Program-made: the position numbers and the translations under genes | In this document: piece after piece, positions 35,649 to 44,139 of the stretch | Layout of the letters: each line of letters opens with the position of its first letter | Position numbering within the stretch: position 1 is the stretch's first letter | Assembly (NCBI GenBank): GCA_039984715.1 | Contig: JBDWUA010000014.1 | Location: forward strand, 409,116-473,115 | Direction of reading: 5' to 3' | DNA length: 64,000 nt | Source: JABSSA01 sp039984715 | Lineage (GTDB): Bacteria > Pseudomonadota > Alphaproteobacteria > Rhodobacterales > Rhodobacteraceae | Notes under the pieces: generated by a model | What the model saw: the letters and a program-made list of their open reading frames with translations, nothing else | Told to the model about the DNA's origin: nothing | Database searches by the model: none

Positions 35649-36088
35649 CAGAAGTGTTCCTTTGGAAAAGAAAACCGTGCAACGATCCGGCGTGCCCAAG
35701 GCGCACTCAGTGCGCTTTCAACAACCCCATGCCCGCTGTAGGCGTGAATGAACGAAGGACCCGCACGCGTCACCGCCGCAAAGCCAAGATGTTTTGCGAC
35801 ACTTCCGTCTCGCATCCGAAACAAGATGACATCACCCGGAACGTGGATGCCGGCGTCACGTTTGATCATGTGACGCGATGCAGCCTTCCACAGGCTTTCA
35901 TCGCTTTGTGGCTCAGACCAATCTGGTGAATAGGCTGGAACCTGTTCCGGTTCTTCTCCCATCACCTCTCGCCAGACCCCACGCACCAACCCAAGACAAT
36001 CGCATCCGGCTCCCTTGCGCGACATTTGGTGAACATAGGGTGTCCCCAACCAACACCGCGCCGCCGAAATGATAACATTCGCTCTCAT
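35648..36088 (-). CDS. GTA tail peptidase, NlpC/P60 family, gp14
   Basis: The 146-residue protein has the NlpC/P60 catalytic Cys in GAGCDCLGLVRGVWRE near residue 31. The His is in SVAKHLGFAAV near 109. It cuts wall peptides during DNA entry or particle action, by analogy to the R. capsulatus GTA. ATG 36088 overlaps the gp13 stop by four bases; the longer frame to 36142 lies inside gp13. Confidence 0.92.
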   Translation of the reverse strand: MRANVIISAARCWLGTPYVHQMSRKGAGCDCLGLVRGVWREVMGEEPEQVPAYSPDWSEPQSDESLWKAASRHMIKRDAGIHVPGDVILFRMRDGSVAKHLGFAAVTRAGPSFIHAYSGHGVVESALSAPWARRIVARFSFPKEHF

Positions 36089-36972
36089 CTCCGACTTCCT
36101 CCGCCATTGATGCCAGCTTTTTTGGGAACAGCAACAAGCCAATCATCACCCGGAATGTCCGGAAATCCCTGAAAGTTCATAAGATTGTCGAACTTCAATC
36201 GGCACGTCTCAAACCGTTTGTCACATCCCGCCGACAGGCGAACCGTATTGTCCGCCTCGATCACAGAGCGCAAAGGTGCCCACAATTCGATTTCGCGCCC
36301 TTCAGCCGTCGTGCGATCCCGTTTGATGATGCCCCACAAGCCCTTTCCCGGCCCGTCTAAAACATCCAAGCGACCACGCTGGAACCATCCCTCTGCAAAC
36401 CCAGGAATGTCCTCCCAAAGAAAGGCACGTCCATCATCAGCAGATTGAACCGCGATTTCCGTTGAATACCCAGCCGCAGACAGATCGAATTTACACGAGC
36501 CATCGCCCAAAACCGCTGAACATGGTTTTTGAAACACTCTGCCTTGCGGTTTGTTCAAAGCTTCTGACAATCCGCGCAACTCAGCATTAAATGCACCACC
36601 AGCACGTTGAATGGATCCGATTGTGCCGCGAAACTGCAACCAACGCTCGTCCGGTTGTGCCCAATTGACCAACCAAGCTTGGACGTCCGCCCCATCAAAG
36701 CGTCCCGACTCTATGTCGTCCTCGCGCACCGATGCGTCCGACAACGCACCAATCGCTTCGGTATTATCAACGCTCAATCCCGTTGACTGCGACAACGCCA
36801 TGGCCGAAAGACCAGAATCCGCTTTGAACTCCATCCCATCAAACGCCAACGCCTGATCGTGGTCAGTAAATCCAAAAAACTGCCCGTCAGTGCGGGTAAT
36901 GGCCCATGCGCGGCACAGGGTGGTTATTCCGGTCTCAATATGGGCCCTAAAGGCTTGCGACATTCCTGACAT
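36085..36972 (-). CDS. GTA tail hub protein, gp13 (DUF2163/BR0599 family)
   Basis: The 295-residue protein matches the phage BR0599 family. It starts SQAFRAHIETGITTLCRAWAITRTDGQFFGFTDHDQAL. Four Cys near residues 151, 160, 259 and 266 (CSAVLGDGSC and CDKRFETC) have the arrangement of gpL-like hub proteins that hold an Fe-S cluster. The gene overlaps gp12 by one base and gp14 by four. A start at the second Met (36963) is possible. Confidence 0.92.
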   Translation of the reverse strand: MSGMSQAFRAHIETGITTLCRAWAITRTDGQFFGFTDHDQALAFDGMEFKADSGLSAMALSQSTGLSVDNTEAIGALSDASVREDDIESGRFDGADVQAWLVNWAQPDERWLQFRGTIGSIQRAGGAFNAELRGLSEALNKPQGRVFQKPCSAVLGDGSCKFDLSAAGYSTEIAVQSADDGRAFLWEDIPGFAEGWFQRGRLDVLDGPGKGLWGIIKRDRTTAEGREIELWAPLRSVIEADNTVRLSAGCDKRFETCRLKFDNLMNFQGFPDIPGDDWLVAVPKKAGINGGGSRR

Positions 36973-37604
36973 CAGACTCGCAACTCCACGATTGGAACAC
37001 TTGGCACGTCGCCAGCTTTGAAACTGGCAACACTTGTTTGAATGGAATCCGTGTCAAACCGCACGGGCACATCAAATTCATAGCCCGCGCTGATTTCGAC
37101 ATCCGGATCAGGCGGGTGAGAAAACGAGATCAGACCCAGACTGGTATCGATCTCATAATCGACCCCTTCCTGCATCTCATCTTGTGACATCCCGATGCGC
37201 ACCGTTCCCGCGACCGGTTTTCGGATTGGGCGTTCATAGGTGAAACTGCCAGAACGGTATACTTTCACCAAAGGAAAGCTTTGGGTCGTTCCATCGCCAA
37301 TGGCGATCAACTGATCGTCAAATGCAGGTTCGCCGGTGGCACGACTGGACTTAAAATCAGACCAATCCTTCCAACGGAATCCAAACATCTGACCTTGGCG
37401 TGCTTCGAAAAACGCAATTAGCGTTTCCACATCATCAAGCGACCGCATGCCCATACCCGCATCATAACGCCGTCGCGAATGCGCCCACGGCGTGTTGCGT
37501 TCTTCAAACCCGTTCGCCAACGTAACGACGTCTGTCCGTCGTTCGGGCCCACCAACAGACCCGAAACTCAGATTGGCGGGAAACCGTACTTCGTGAAAAT
37601 TCAT
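36972..37604 (-). CDS. GTA distal tail protein, gp12 (DUF2460)
   Basis: The 210-residue protein is of the DUF2460/TIGR02217 family. It starts NFHEVRFPANLSFGSVGGPERRTDVVTLANGFEERNTPWAHSRRRYDAG, with IAFFEARQGQMFGFRWKDWSDFKS in the middle. It forms the end of the tail tube in the R. capsulatus GTA. The position between tape measure and hub agrees. Overlap with gp13 is one base. Confidence 0.93.
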   Translation of the reverse strand: MNFHEVRFPANLSFGSVGGPERRTDVVTLANGFEERNTPWAHSRRRYDAGMGMRSLDDVETLIAFFEARQGQMFGFRWKDWSDFKSSRATGEPAFDDQLIAIGDGTTQSFPLVKVYRSGSFTYERPIRKPVAGTVRIGMSQDEMQEGVDYEIDTSLGLISFSHPPDPDVEISAGYEFDVPVRFDTDSIQTSVASFKAGDVPSVPIVELRV

Positions 37605-37622
37605 CCCTGGTGCTCCCTGTGC

Positions 37623-38285
37623 TTAACGATTTCGCCCGCCACGCCCAAGCGCGCGGTTCATCTGTGCTGCAATCTGTGACTGACTGCGTTGGAAACTGGA
37701 GGCATCAGGGGTCGAAATGTTCATCACAACCGTCGACCCGCCGCCGCCTCCGCCACGCACTCCAAGTTTACCATCCGGTCCACGTGCCAAGGGCATGATG
37801 GCCTCGGGTCCAGCTTCGCCCATGACGCCCATGCCCCCGCGCATCCCAAATGGTGTTGTCTGACTGACAACCCCACCAGAGGCGAAAGGCATTACACGTC
37901 CTTGGCTAAACGGCGCCCCATTCGCAAAGGGTAAAATCCCCTCCATCAAGCCACCAACACCTTGCGCCAACAGCCCGCCAAAATGCTCGGTCACCGGTTT
38001 TATCGCTGAATTGTAGGTGGTGTTGATCATCGACTGGGCCAAAGTATCCAATGCGTCTGTCAAGCTGGCGCCATCAAAGACCAAATCGTCAAACGCCCGC
38101 CGCAACCCACGGCTAAGCCCCTTTTCCAACACTGCCACGTCCCGACTGGTTGCGGCCGCGGATTCGCGCATGGCCCGCAAACTGCTGTCAAATTCCGAGA
38201 CCATCACCGAAGCTTGTCCGGCGCTTTGTGCAAGCCCTTCCGCACTCAGCTCCAAACTCTCGATCTGGTTTTCATAGTCGTTCAT
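37623..38285 (-). CDS. GTA tape measure protein, gp11
   Basis: The 220-residue protein is short for a tape measure, which fits the short GTA tail. It has a coiled N-terminal part (NDYENQIESLELSAEGLAQSAGQA), a hydrophobic helical middle (NSAIKPVTEHFGGLLAQGVGGLMEGILPFANG) and a Gly-rich end with VMGEAGPEAIMPLARGPDGKLGVRGG, a common tape-measure C-terminal motif. Start at ATG 38285 inside the 3' end of gp10.1. Confidence 0.9.
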   Translation of the reverse strand: MNDYENQIESLELSAEGLAQSAGQASVMVSEFDSSLRAMRESAAATSRDVAVLEKGLSRGLRRAFDDLVFDGASLTDALDTLAQSMINTTYNSAIKPVTEHFGGLLAQGVGGLMEGILPFANGAPFSQGRVMPFASGGVVSQTTPFGMRGGMGVMGEAGPEAIMPLARGPDGKLGVRGGGGGGSTVVMNISTPDASSFQRSQSQIAAQMNRALGRGGRNR

Positions 38286-38481
38286 CAGGCTCCCCTTTTT
38301 TCCCGTCCGGCCACGCATCCATCAATGCACCCAGACCCGCTTTCAGCATCGGGCGTTGATCTGCTTGTTCACCAAGCATCAAACGCAATTCTGCTGGCGT
38401 CAGCGCCCAGAACGTCGCCGGATCCAGACGCAAACCTTGCAGCCCAGCCCGCATAAGAGCGGGCCAATCTAGTCCGTTCAT
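38272..38481 (-). CDS. GTA tail assembly chaperone-like protein, gp10.1
   Basis: The 69-residue protein (rcc01693 family) has the typical core LDWPALMRAGLQGLRLDPATFWALTPAELRLMLGE. It corresponds to the small protein that overlaps the chaperone gene in GTA clusters. Its start overlaps the gp10 stop by four bases (ATGA) and its end overlaps gp11 by 14 bases. Function is inferred from place. Confidence 0.85.
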   Translation of the reverse strand: MNGLDWPALMRAGLQGLRLDPATFWALTPAELRLMLGEQADQRPMLKAGLGALMDAWPDGKKGEPDERL

Positions 38482-38789
38482 GGCCCCGGCATCGTAAAGG
38501 CACGGGCCAGCAATTCAGCGGCCACGCGCGCGCCCTTCACAGGGCCGCCATCAATCTCGGCCTGCGCCAGATCGATGGCTTCGTGACCACCGCCCAACAG
38601 CCCAGCCCTCAACAATGCCATGACATCTCGGGCGGAAAACTGACCGCCCTCAAATCGTTCGACCACTGAAACAAGGCTGTCCGCCTCAAGCTCGGCCTCA
38701 AGGGCCGCCAAGGCCCCCAAGGTCAATCGCAAGACACGGCGCTCACCGTTAATGGTCAGCGCAACATCCCCCCGCCACGGATTTTCCAT
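38478..38789 (-). CDS. GTA tail assembly chaperone, gp10
   Basis: The 103-residue protein has the GTA family start ENPWRGDVALTINGERRVLRLTLGALAALEAEL and the end LARAFTMPGP. It is placed between the tail tube and tape measure, as chaperones are in siphophages. No ribosomal slip site to gp10.1 was seen; the two genes overlap by ATGA instead. Confidence 0.87.
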   Translation of the reverse strand: MENPWRGDVALTINGERRVLRLTLGALAALEAELEADSLVSVVERFEGGQFSARDVMALLRAGLLGGGHEAIDLAQAEIDGGPVKGARVAAELLARAFTMPGP

Positions 38790-38794
38790 ATGGA

Positions 38795-39208
38795 TTACAG
38801 CGCTGTGAAGGTTAGTGCGCCAGCACTAGCCAACGTCAACTCGTACGTCGCTTCGCCGTTATGGCTGCCGCTGTATTCAATCGAGGTGACCTGAAACGCC
38901 CCCTCAATCACGCCGAAATCCGGTATGATCACTTGGAAATCAGGCGTCTCACCGTCGAAAAACAACTGACGCGCTCGCTCATCCGTGCCCTCATCTTTGA
39001 ACACACCGGATCCCGAAATACTTGCCGAACGCACACCGGCCCCCGACAACAGTTCACGCCACCCGCCTTGGCTTTCCAGGCTGGTCACATCCACAGTTTC
39101 TGCGTTGAAACTCACCCGCGTCGCGCGCAATCCTGCGATTGTCTCGAACTGCCCGTCCGAAGTCATATCGACCTTGATCAGCAGGTCCTTGCCGTTTTGA
39201 GCACCCAT
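38795..39208 (-). CDS. GTA major tail protein, gp9 (TP901-1 type)
   Basis: The 137-residue tail-tube protein starts GAQNGKDLLIKVDMTSDGQFETIAGLRATRVSFNAETVDVTS. It has the TP901-1-like core VTSLESQGGWRELLSGAGVRSASISGSGVFKDEGTDE and the end TYELTLASAGALTFTAL. About 62 bp separate it from gp8, one of the few gaps in the cluster. Confidence 0.94.
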   Translation of the reverse strand: MGAQNGKDLLIKVDMTSDGQFETIAGLRATRVSFNAETVDVTSLESQGGWRELLSGAGVRSASISGSGVFKDEGTDERARQLFFDGETPDFQVIIPDFGVIEGAFQVTSIEYSGSHNGEATYELTLASAGALTFTAL

Positions 39209-39270
39209 AGTCCGTCTCCATAGTTATGTTGGAAATTAGTCATCCACGCCGCGTTGCTCCGCAGACGTGT

Positions 39271-39681
39271 TCAGTTGTCTTCGACTCGAGCCCTAAAAAT
39301 CAGATCGACCTGCCGCCCAGCGCCTTTTTCGATCCTGCTGGCTTGTGCACGCACAAACTTCATCGATACCAAGCGCCCGCGCGACAAAGCCAAGGGCGTT
39401 TCATGCAATGCGTCACAGATCGCGCCGCCCACTTCTTTGGCTGCGGCGAACCCGGCCACTTCTGTGACGACCTTGATGGTCATCCGATGCTCGGCTCCGA
39501 ACCCGGTTGAATCGTTGCGTTGACGCACGACCTCTTGGCCAATACTCACGTAAAGCGGCGGCAAGGCACCACTTGGTAGCGCATCAAAAATTGCCCCCCC
39601 AATAAGCCCGCTCAAAGTTGGGTCTGCCGAAAGTGCTGTAAAGATTGCCCCCTGAAGGGCTGCAGAAACGGCATAACTCAT
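39271..39681 (-). CDS. GTA tail terminator protein, gp8 (DUF3168)
   Basis: The 136-residue protein belongs to DUF3168. It starts SYAVSAALQGAIFTALSADPTLSGLIGGAIFDALPSGALPPLYVSIGQE and has the middle AEHRMTIKVVTEVAGFAAAKEVGGAICDAL. In GTA particles it caps the tail tube towards the head. The 4-base overlap with gp7 gives coupling. Confidence 0.92.
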   Translation of the reverse strand: MSYAVSAALQGAIFTALSADPTLSGLIGGAIFDALPSGALPPLYVSIGQEVVRQRNDSTGFGAEHRMTIKVVTEVAGFAAAKEVGGAICDALHETPLALSRGRLVSMKFVRAQASRIEKGAGRQVDLIFRARVEDN

Positions 39682-40019
39682 GGCGCCACCTCTTCGTCAG
39701 CAAAGCAGGTAAGATATCGCCCCTCGACATCAAATTCGGTGACGGCTCTGATCTGGAACAGACGCGACCCATCTCTGAACCTTTGTTCCGGGACGGGGCG
39801 CTGAACGTGGCCAACCGGGGCGGCGCGCACAACGATCTTAAAGCTGACTGCTGACACAGGTGCGCCCCCAGTTTCGCTGTCACGTCCGGTGCGCGGCAAA
39901 ACAGAAGCCCACAGAACGCCAAGGCTCGCCCAACTTTCCACAAATCCGCCGGCCCCATCGGATGTGCGTATTGCGTTCTCCAATGTCAGCCGTCTGTTCA
40001 AACGTGGCGGAACAATCAT
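39678..40019 (-). CDS. GTA head-tail stopper protein, gp7
   Basis: The 113-residue protein is of the phage head closure/head-tail adaptor family. It starts PPRLNRRLTLENAIRTSDGAGGFVESWASLGVLWASVLPRTGR. It has RVVRAAPVGHVQRPVPEQRFRDGSRLFQIRAVTEFDVEGRYLTCFADEEV-like content. ATG 40019 overlaps the gp6 stop (ATGA). Confidence 0.9.
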   Translation of the reverse strand: MIVPPRLNRRLTLENAIRTSDGAGGFVESWASLGVLWASVLPRTGRDSETGGAPVSAVSFKIVVRAAPVGHVQRPVPEQRFRDGSRLFQIRAVTEFDVEGRYLTCFADEEVAP

Positions 40020-40615
40020 CGTGCACCCCCAGCGAACAACCGCATCGTTTTGTAACGCTCGATCAGGCTGGTGACACCAAACGGCATACACCCCTCGCTC
40101 AGGCCCATGTCGTTGCGAAATTCGTAATAATGCGCAGCCAGCAACATAACGGCCTGCCGCAAATCAACAGGAAGATCGCTCCAGTCCGCTCCATACCCCG
40201 CCGCAAACGAAATCTCGGCGCGCCCAGCGCTGGGGATATTTGGCAACGTATATCCAACGGCCCGCAATTTCGGATGTGCGTTATCCTGCTCCAGCCAGAA
40301 AACGTCGCCATCAACGACACTCCGTTCCCCAAGCCTTTGAACAATCTCGATTGAGTTGATCGCAACAACAGGCGCGACAGGCAGTGATTGCGTATCCGGG
40401 CATTGCCAGCCAATCACATCCATACGAAAGGTGCGTTCCAGCAGTACCTTGCCAGTCCGCCCTTCTATGGCCGCGAGAGAGGCACGTAGAAAGCTCCGCA
40501 AGACCTCGTCTTGAACTGTGTCCTCTGCAAACCCTGTTCCCAGTCGCAAATGCGCCTTTAGATCATCGACGGGCAATGCCCCGTCAGGCACTGTGGTCTC
40601 TTCGATCAGCTTCAT
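40016..40615 (-). CDS. GTA head-tail connector (adaptor), gp6
   Basis: The 199-residue protein belongs to the phage gp6/phiE125 gp8 connector family. It starts KLIEETTVPDGALPVDDLKAHLRLGTGFAEDTVQDEVLRSFLRASLAAIEGRTGKVL, and has ISFAAGYGADWSDLPVDLRQAVMLLAAHYYEFR near residue 150. The frame continues upstream to 40726 only through non-conserved sequence, so ATG 40615 behind AGGAGAAGATCA is used. A 181-bp gap to the capsid gene holds a hairpin. Confidence 0.92.
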   Translation of the reverse strand: MKLIEETTVPDGALPVDDLKAHLRLGTGFAEDTVQDEVLRSFLRASLAAIEGRTGKVLLERTFRMDVIGWQCPDTQSLPVAPVVAINSIEIVQRLGERSVVDGDVFWLEQDNAHPKLRAVGYTLPNIPSAGRAEISFAAGYGADWSDLPVDLRQAVMLLAAHYYEFRNDMGLSEGCMPFGVTSLIERYKTMRLFAGGAR

Positions 40616-40755
40616 TGATCTTCTCCTGACAATTCCATTCCCCTGCTCCATTCCCCTGCGCGCACCGCTACAGTCCCGGACGCACGCCACGCCGCGTCGC
40701 TCGGACGGAGGGGAGCAGCTGGACAACGCCTCGCAATAGATGCGTGCGTCCGGGT

Positions 40756-40781
40756 GTCGAAGGCGGGGTTCCGCCTCCGAC
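40756..40781 (-). promoter_or_regulatory. Hairpin between capsid gene and connector gene
   Basis: AGGCGG (40761-40766) pairs with CCGCCT (40771-40776) around GGTT, extended by GTCG (40756-40759) with CGAC (40778-40781) across an A-C mismatch. It is the largest gap in the cluster (181 bp) and comes after the most highly needed protein. No T-run follows, so partial attenuation or mRNA processing is possible. Confidence 0.45.
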
Positions 40782-40796
40782 GTTCCACCAACAGCG

Positions 40797-41975
40797 TTAG
40801 GCCGCGGCGAATTTCAGGATTTTGATCGCAGCAAAGTCGCTGACGTCTCCGCCTACGCGCTTGGTGGCATAGAACAGAACATGTGGCTTGGCGCTGAAGG
40901 GGTCGCGCAGGACACGCAGATCAGGACGTTCGGCAACAGTGTAGCCGGCCGAGAAATCGCCAAATGCTATCGCATCTGCACCCGCGTCCGGATCAGGCAT
41001 GTCCTCGGCAATCAGGACTGCATACCCCATAAGGCGCGCAGGCTCACCAGCGGACAGACCATCAGACCACAAAAAGCGACCGTCATTGTCTTTCAGCTTA
41101 CGGATATGACCCGCCGTTTTTGAATTCATGACAAACGTACCGTTGGCGCGATATTGCGCCCCCAATGCGTAAACGACATCCACGACAGCCTCTGCAGTGA
41201 CACCGCCATCCGTACCGGTTGCGACATACCCCAGACTGCCCCAAGACCATGAATCCTCGGCAATGATTGAATGATCCAAGAACCCACGTGGTTTATCCGC
41301 ACCATCACCAATGACAAAAGCCGCCGCTTCAGCGCTCGCGAATTTGCTGGCGATCCGATCTGCAAGCCAGTTTTCAATATCGAACGCGCTGTCATCCAAC
41401 AGACGCTGCGATGCCTTTGGCAAAGCAGACAATTCGTGCAATGGAATGGTGATCCGATCAATCTGCGGCGTCGCCGTTTCGGTAAGCGCTCCGGTTTCAG
41501 ACGCCCAGCCAGTGCCGATATCGGTGTGATCAATCAGCACATCATAAGACGTCGCCTCAACATTCACGACACTTGCAATCGACCGAATGGATGCTGTGGA
41601 ATTCAAAGTTGATTTCACAGTTTCCGATGTCTGTGCGTCTACCAGATACCCGCCATCACTGTTCACGGCAGTCGATAGAGACTTGCCTTCCAGTTCCAGT
41701 CCGCGCAATCCATCATCATCGCCCGACCGCAAATACGCCGCCATGGCCTTTTGATGAGGCGCACCCACATCAACATTTGCTGCAAGGTGTGGGCGTTGGA
41801 CGTTCAAATGTTTCCGATCCAGCATGGTCAGTCGCTCTTCTGTTTGTTGAAATTTGGTCTGCATGTCGGCTTGAAAGCCTTTGAATTCGGTGACGAAACC
41901 CTGAACGGCCTCTGCCACCTCGCGTGCCGGGGACAAACCTTCCCCGGTCCGAGCCTCGATCTCGGTCTTGCTCAT
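40797..41975 (-). CDS. GTA major capsid protein, gp5 (HK97 fold)
   Basis: The 392-residue protein has the HK97 layout. An N-terminal coiled scaffold-like region of about 100 residues (EVAEAVQGFVTEFKGFQADMQTKFQQTEERLTMLDRK) is followed by the capsid fold with GGYLVDAQTSETVKSTLNSTASIRSIASVVNV, TAQIDRITIPLHELSALPKASQRLLDDSAFDIENWLADRIASKF-like content and RLMGYAVLIAEDMPDPDAGADAIAFGDFSAGY. ATG 41975 is chosen over 42038 because GAGG lies 8 nt before it. The protease gp4 just upstream would remove the N-terminal part. Confidence 0.95.
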   Translation of the reverse strand: MSKTEIEARTGEGLSPAREVAEAVQGFVTEFKGFQADMQTKFQQTEERLTMLDRKHLNVQRPHLAANVDVGAPHQKAMAAYLRSGDDDGLRGLELEGKSLSTAVNSDGGYLVDAQTSETVKSTLNSTASIRSIASVVNVEATSYDVLIDHTDIGTGWASETGALTETATPQIDRITIPLHELSALPKASQRLLDDSAFDIENWLADRIASKFASAEAAAFVIGDGADKPRGFLDHSIIAEDSWSWGSLGYVATGTDGGVTAEAVVDVVYALGAQYRANGTFVMNSKTAGHIRKLKDNDGRFLWSDGLSAGEPARLMGYAVLIAEDMPDPDAGADAIAFGDFSAGYTVAERPDLRVLRDPFSAKPHVLFYATKRVGGDVSDFAAIKILKFAAA

Positions 41976-42013
41976 CTGCATGTCCTCGATGGTTGGTTGG
42001 TAATTTGGCGGGG

Positions 42014-42577
42014 TCAGGACCGCGCCAGGCTTGCGCACGCACCTCGAAAGGCCGCCGCCATGTCACGCAAAGCATCCAACTCGTCCGGGGAATTTTCCTC
42101 GGATTTCGCTGCCACTCGCGCACTGGGCAACATCGGGAACGTCACCAAAGACACTTCCCAAAGTTCCAGTTCCTTAAGGACCCTATGGCCCTGTTCGTTT
42201 TTTGCTGCCTTTACGGTGCGATACCCTATGGACAATCCATCAATCGCGCCCGCCTCAATCAATTCGACAGCCTCACGCCCCTTACTGACACCCGTCAGAA
42301 TACGTCCTTTGACCCATAGGCCAGTCTCGTCCTCGCGCACCTCATCCCAAATCCCAATGGGCTGGGCTGGATCGTGCTGCCACAGCATCTTGATGGACCG
42401 CTTTTCAGCCGCCATCCGGCTAAGGCATGCCTTATAGGCCCCCTTAGCGACAATATCGCCGCCCTGATCCGTCGACCCAAACAGACTGGCATACCCTTCT
42501 ATGGCTGCCCCATCCACCAGTTCCAATGTCTCTCCGAAGGTCGCAAATTTGGTCTCCAGACCACTGTCTGCGTGCAT
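42014..42577 (-). CDS. GTA prohead protease, gp4 (HK97 family, S78)
   Basis: The 187-residue serine protease has IEGYASLFGSTDQGGDIVAKGAYKACL at the N-terminus. KMLWQHDPAQPIGIWDEVREDETGLWVKGRI carries the catalytic His. AGAIDGLSIGYRTVKA holds the catalytic Ser and LELWEVSLVTFPMLPSARV follows. ATG 42577 follows AAAGGAGAATATC. It lies directly before the capsid gene, its substrate. Confidence 0.94.
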   Translation of the reverse strand: MHADSGLETKFATFGETLELVDGAAIEGYASLFGSTDQGGDIVAKGAYKACLSRMAAEKRSIKMLWQHDPAQPIGIWDEVREDETGLWVKGRILTGVSKGREAVELIEAGAIDGLSIGYRTVKAAKNEQGHRVLKELELWEVSLVTFPMLPSARVAAKSEENSPDELDALRDMAAAFRGACASLARS

Positions 42578-42600
42578 GATATTCTCCTTTGAAAGATAGC

Positions 42601-42825
42601 TCATGGAACGGCCACCATGATCGACTGAAATGCCTGCGCCAACACCACAGCAACAACACCGTACACCGCCAGCCACATTCGTTTTTCCAAGCGCTGCAAC
42701 AGCTCTTCTAGTCGATCCAGCCGCGCCTCGATGTTATCGAACTGAATCTGACTGACACGCTCATGCGCTTTCAGCTTCAATCCCGGAGCACATTCAAAGC
42801 GCTCATAAGGGGAAAGATCACTCAT
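42601..42825 (-). CDS. GTA gp3.5-type small protein (rcc01685 family)
   Basis: The 74-residue protein (SDLSPYERFECAPGLKLKAHERVSQIQFDNIEARLDRLEELLQRLEKRMWLAVYGVVAVVLAQAFQSIMV) has a short coiled coil and one C-terminal membrane segment. It is the small conserved protein found between portal and protease genes in GTA clusters, annotated as a head formation protein. It overlaps the portal gene by eight bases. Confidence 0.85.
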   Translation of the reverse strand: MSDLSPYERFECAPGLKLKAHERVSQIQFDNIEARLDRLEELLQRLEKRMWLAVYGVVAVVLAQAFQSIMVAVP

Positions 42826-43993
42826 CCTCCTGCTCCATCGCAGGCAATCCCAGTAATCGACGCTTTTCCCCATGGCTCAGGAAATCAGCCCCAACCACAC
42901 GCGCCCATTGCGCATCTCGCTCTGCGGACAAGGCCGGCACCTGATCCAGATCCGGCGTCAGATCAACGTTTTCGGATACAAACAAACCAAGCCAATCCGC
43001 CAAAGTCGCTGAGACACGCTGTGCCAGCGGTAAAATCGTCAGACGATAAAATGCGCGATTTGCTTCTTGGTAATTGGCATAGGTCGCGTCCCCTTGGATG
43101 CCTAGCAACATAGGCGGAACACCAAAGGCCAAGGCAACTTCACGCGCCGCAGATTCCTTGGTCTTTTGGAACTCCATATCTGAGGGGGAAAACCCCATAG
43201 GTTTCCAATCCAACCCGCCTTCCAACAGCATGGGCCGCCCGGCATTGCGCGCACCCGAGTAATTCGATTCCATTTCATGGACGACCCGTTCGTATTGATC
43301 CGAACTCAAGGTGCCAGCACCATCTGTCCCGCGATACACGATCGCACCTGACGGGCGTGCCGCATTGTCCAAAAGCGCTTTGGACCACCGGCTTGCCGAA
43401 TTATGCACATCCAACGCCATGGCGGCCGCTTGCAAAGGCGACAGCCCGTAATGGTCATCTTGCGGGTGAAACGCCTTTAGATGGCAAATAGGGCTTGGAA
43501 CACCGCTCGCGTCAAATCGATGCTTGCGCGATCCTACGCTGTATTCATACGCGACAGGCCACCCATCCGCGCCGGGCACAACGTTCATTCTGTCGGACCG
43601 CAAGACATGCAGCTCAAGCGGAATGCCCGCTTCGCCCGCCACGGCCTCGACATAGGCATTCCCGCTTAACAGCATCTGCGCATACAGCGCTTCCAGCAGT
43701 TCTGCGCGCCCCTGACCGGGATTGGGCCGCTTGATCAGGTCCAACACCGGGTGCTTTGCAAATCGTTCCTGTTCAGTTTGCAAAACCAAAGGCAGGGCTG
43801 CCGCGGCTTCTGCAATCAACTTGATACAGCGAAACCCAACCGGATTGCTCAAAAAGCCGGACTTGGTCAAAGACACCGTGTCTCTCGGGCTCCAAGCCAC
43901 GCGCCCATTTGACGCCCAAGCCATGACCGGCCCCGTTGCCGAGGCTTTTTGCTCCGGTGCCTCGCCCCGTCGCTTGAGAAATTCAAACACCAT
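42818..43993 (-). CDS. GTA portal protein, gp3 (HK97 family)
   Basis: The 391-residue protein forms the portal ring. It has FLSNPVGFRCIKLIAEAAAALPLVL, HPVLDLIKRPNPGQGRAELLEALYAQMLLSGNAYVEAV, and DHYGLSPLQAAAMALDVHNSASRWSKALLDNAARPSGAIV. The late motif KESAAREVALAFGVPPMLLGIQGDATYANYQEANRAFYRLTILPL is a clear HK97 portal part. ATG 43993 replaces the longer 44053 frame. Confidence 0.95.
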   Translation of the reverse strand: MVFEFLKRRGEAPEQKASATGPVMAWASNGRVAWSPRDTVSLTKSGFLSNPVGFRCIKLIAEAAAALPLVLQTEQERFAKHPVLDLIKRPNPGQGRAELLEALYAQMLLSGNAYVEAVAGEAGIPLELHVLRSDRMNVVPGADGWPVAYEYSVGSRKHRFDASGVPSPICHLKAFHPQDDHYGLSPLQAAAMALDVHNSASRWSKALLDNAARPSGAIVYRGTDGAGTLSSDQYERVVHEMESNYSGARNAGRPMLLEGGLDWKPMGFSPSDMEFQKTKESAAREVALAFGVPPMLLGIQGDATYANYQEANRAFYRLTILPLAQRVSATLADWLGLFVSENVDLTPDLDQVPALSAERDAQWARVVGADFLSHGEKRRLLGLPAMEQEDE

Positions 43994-44139
43994 ATCGGCT
44001 CTCCTGCTGCTTAAGGGGCATCGCCGCCCGCCCACAAAAAAGGCGCCGCCCAATCAAGGACCGCGCCAAACATCTGATCGGACCACAAAGGCCCGTTATT
44101 TTCACTTCATGCCAAATTCGCGATCTGGCCTGCTGCGTT

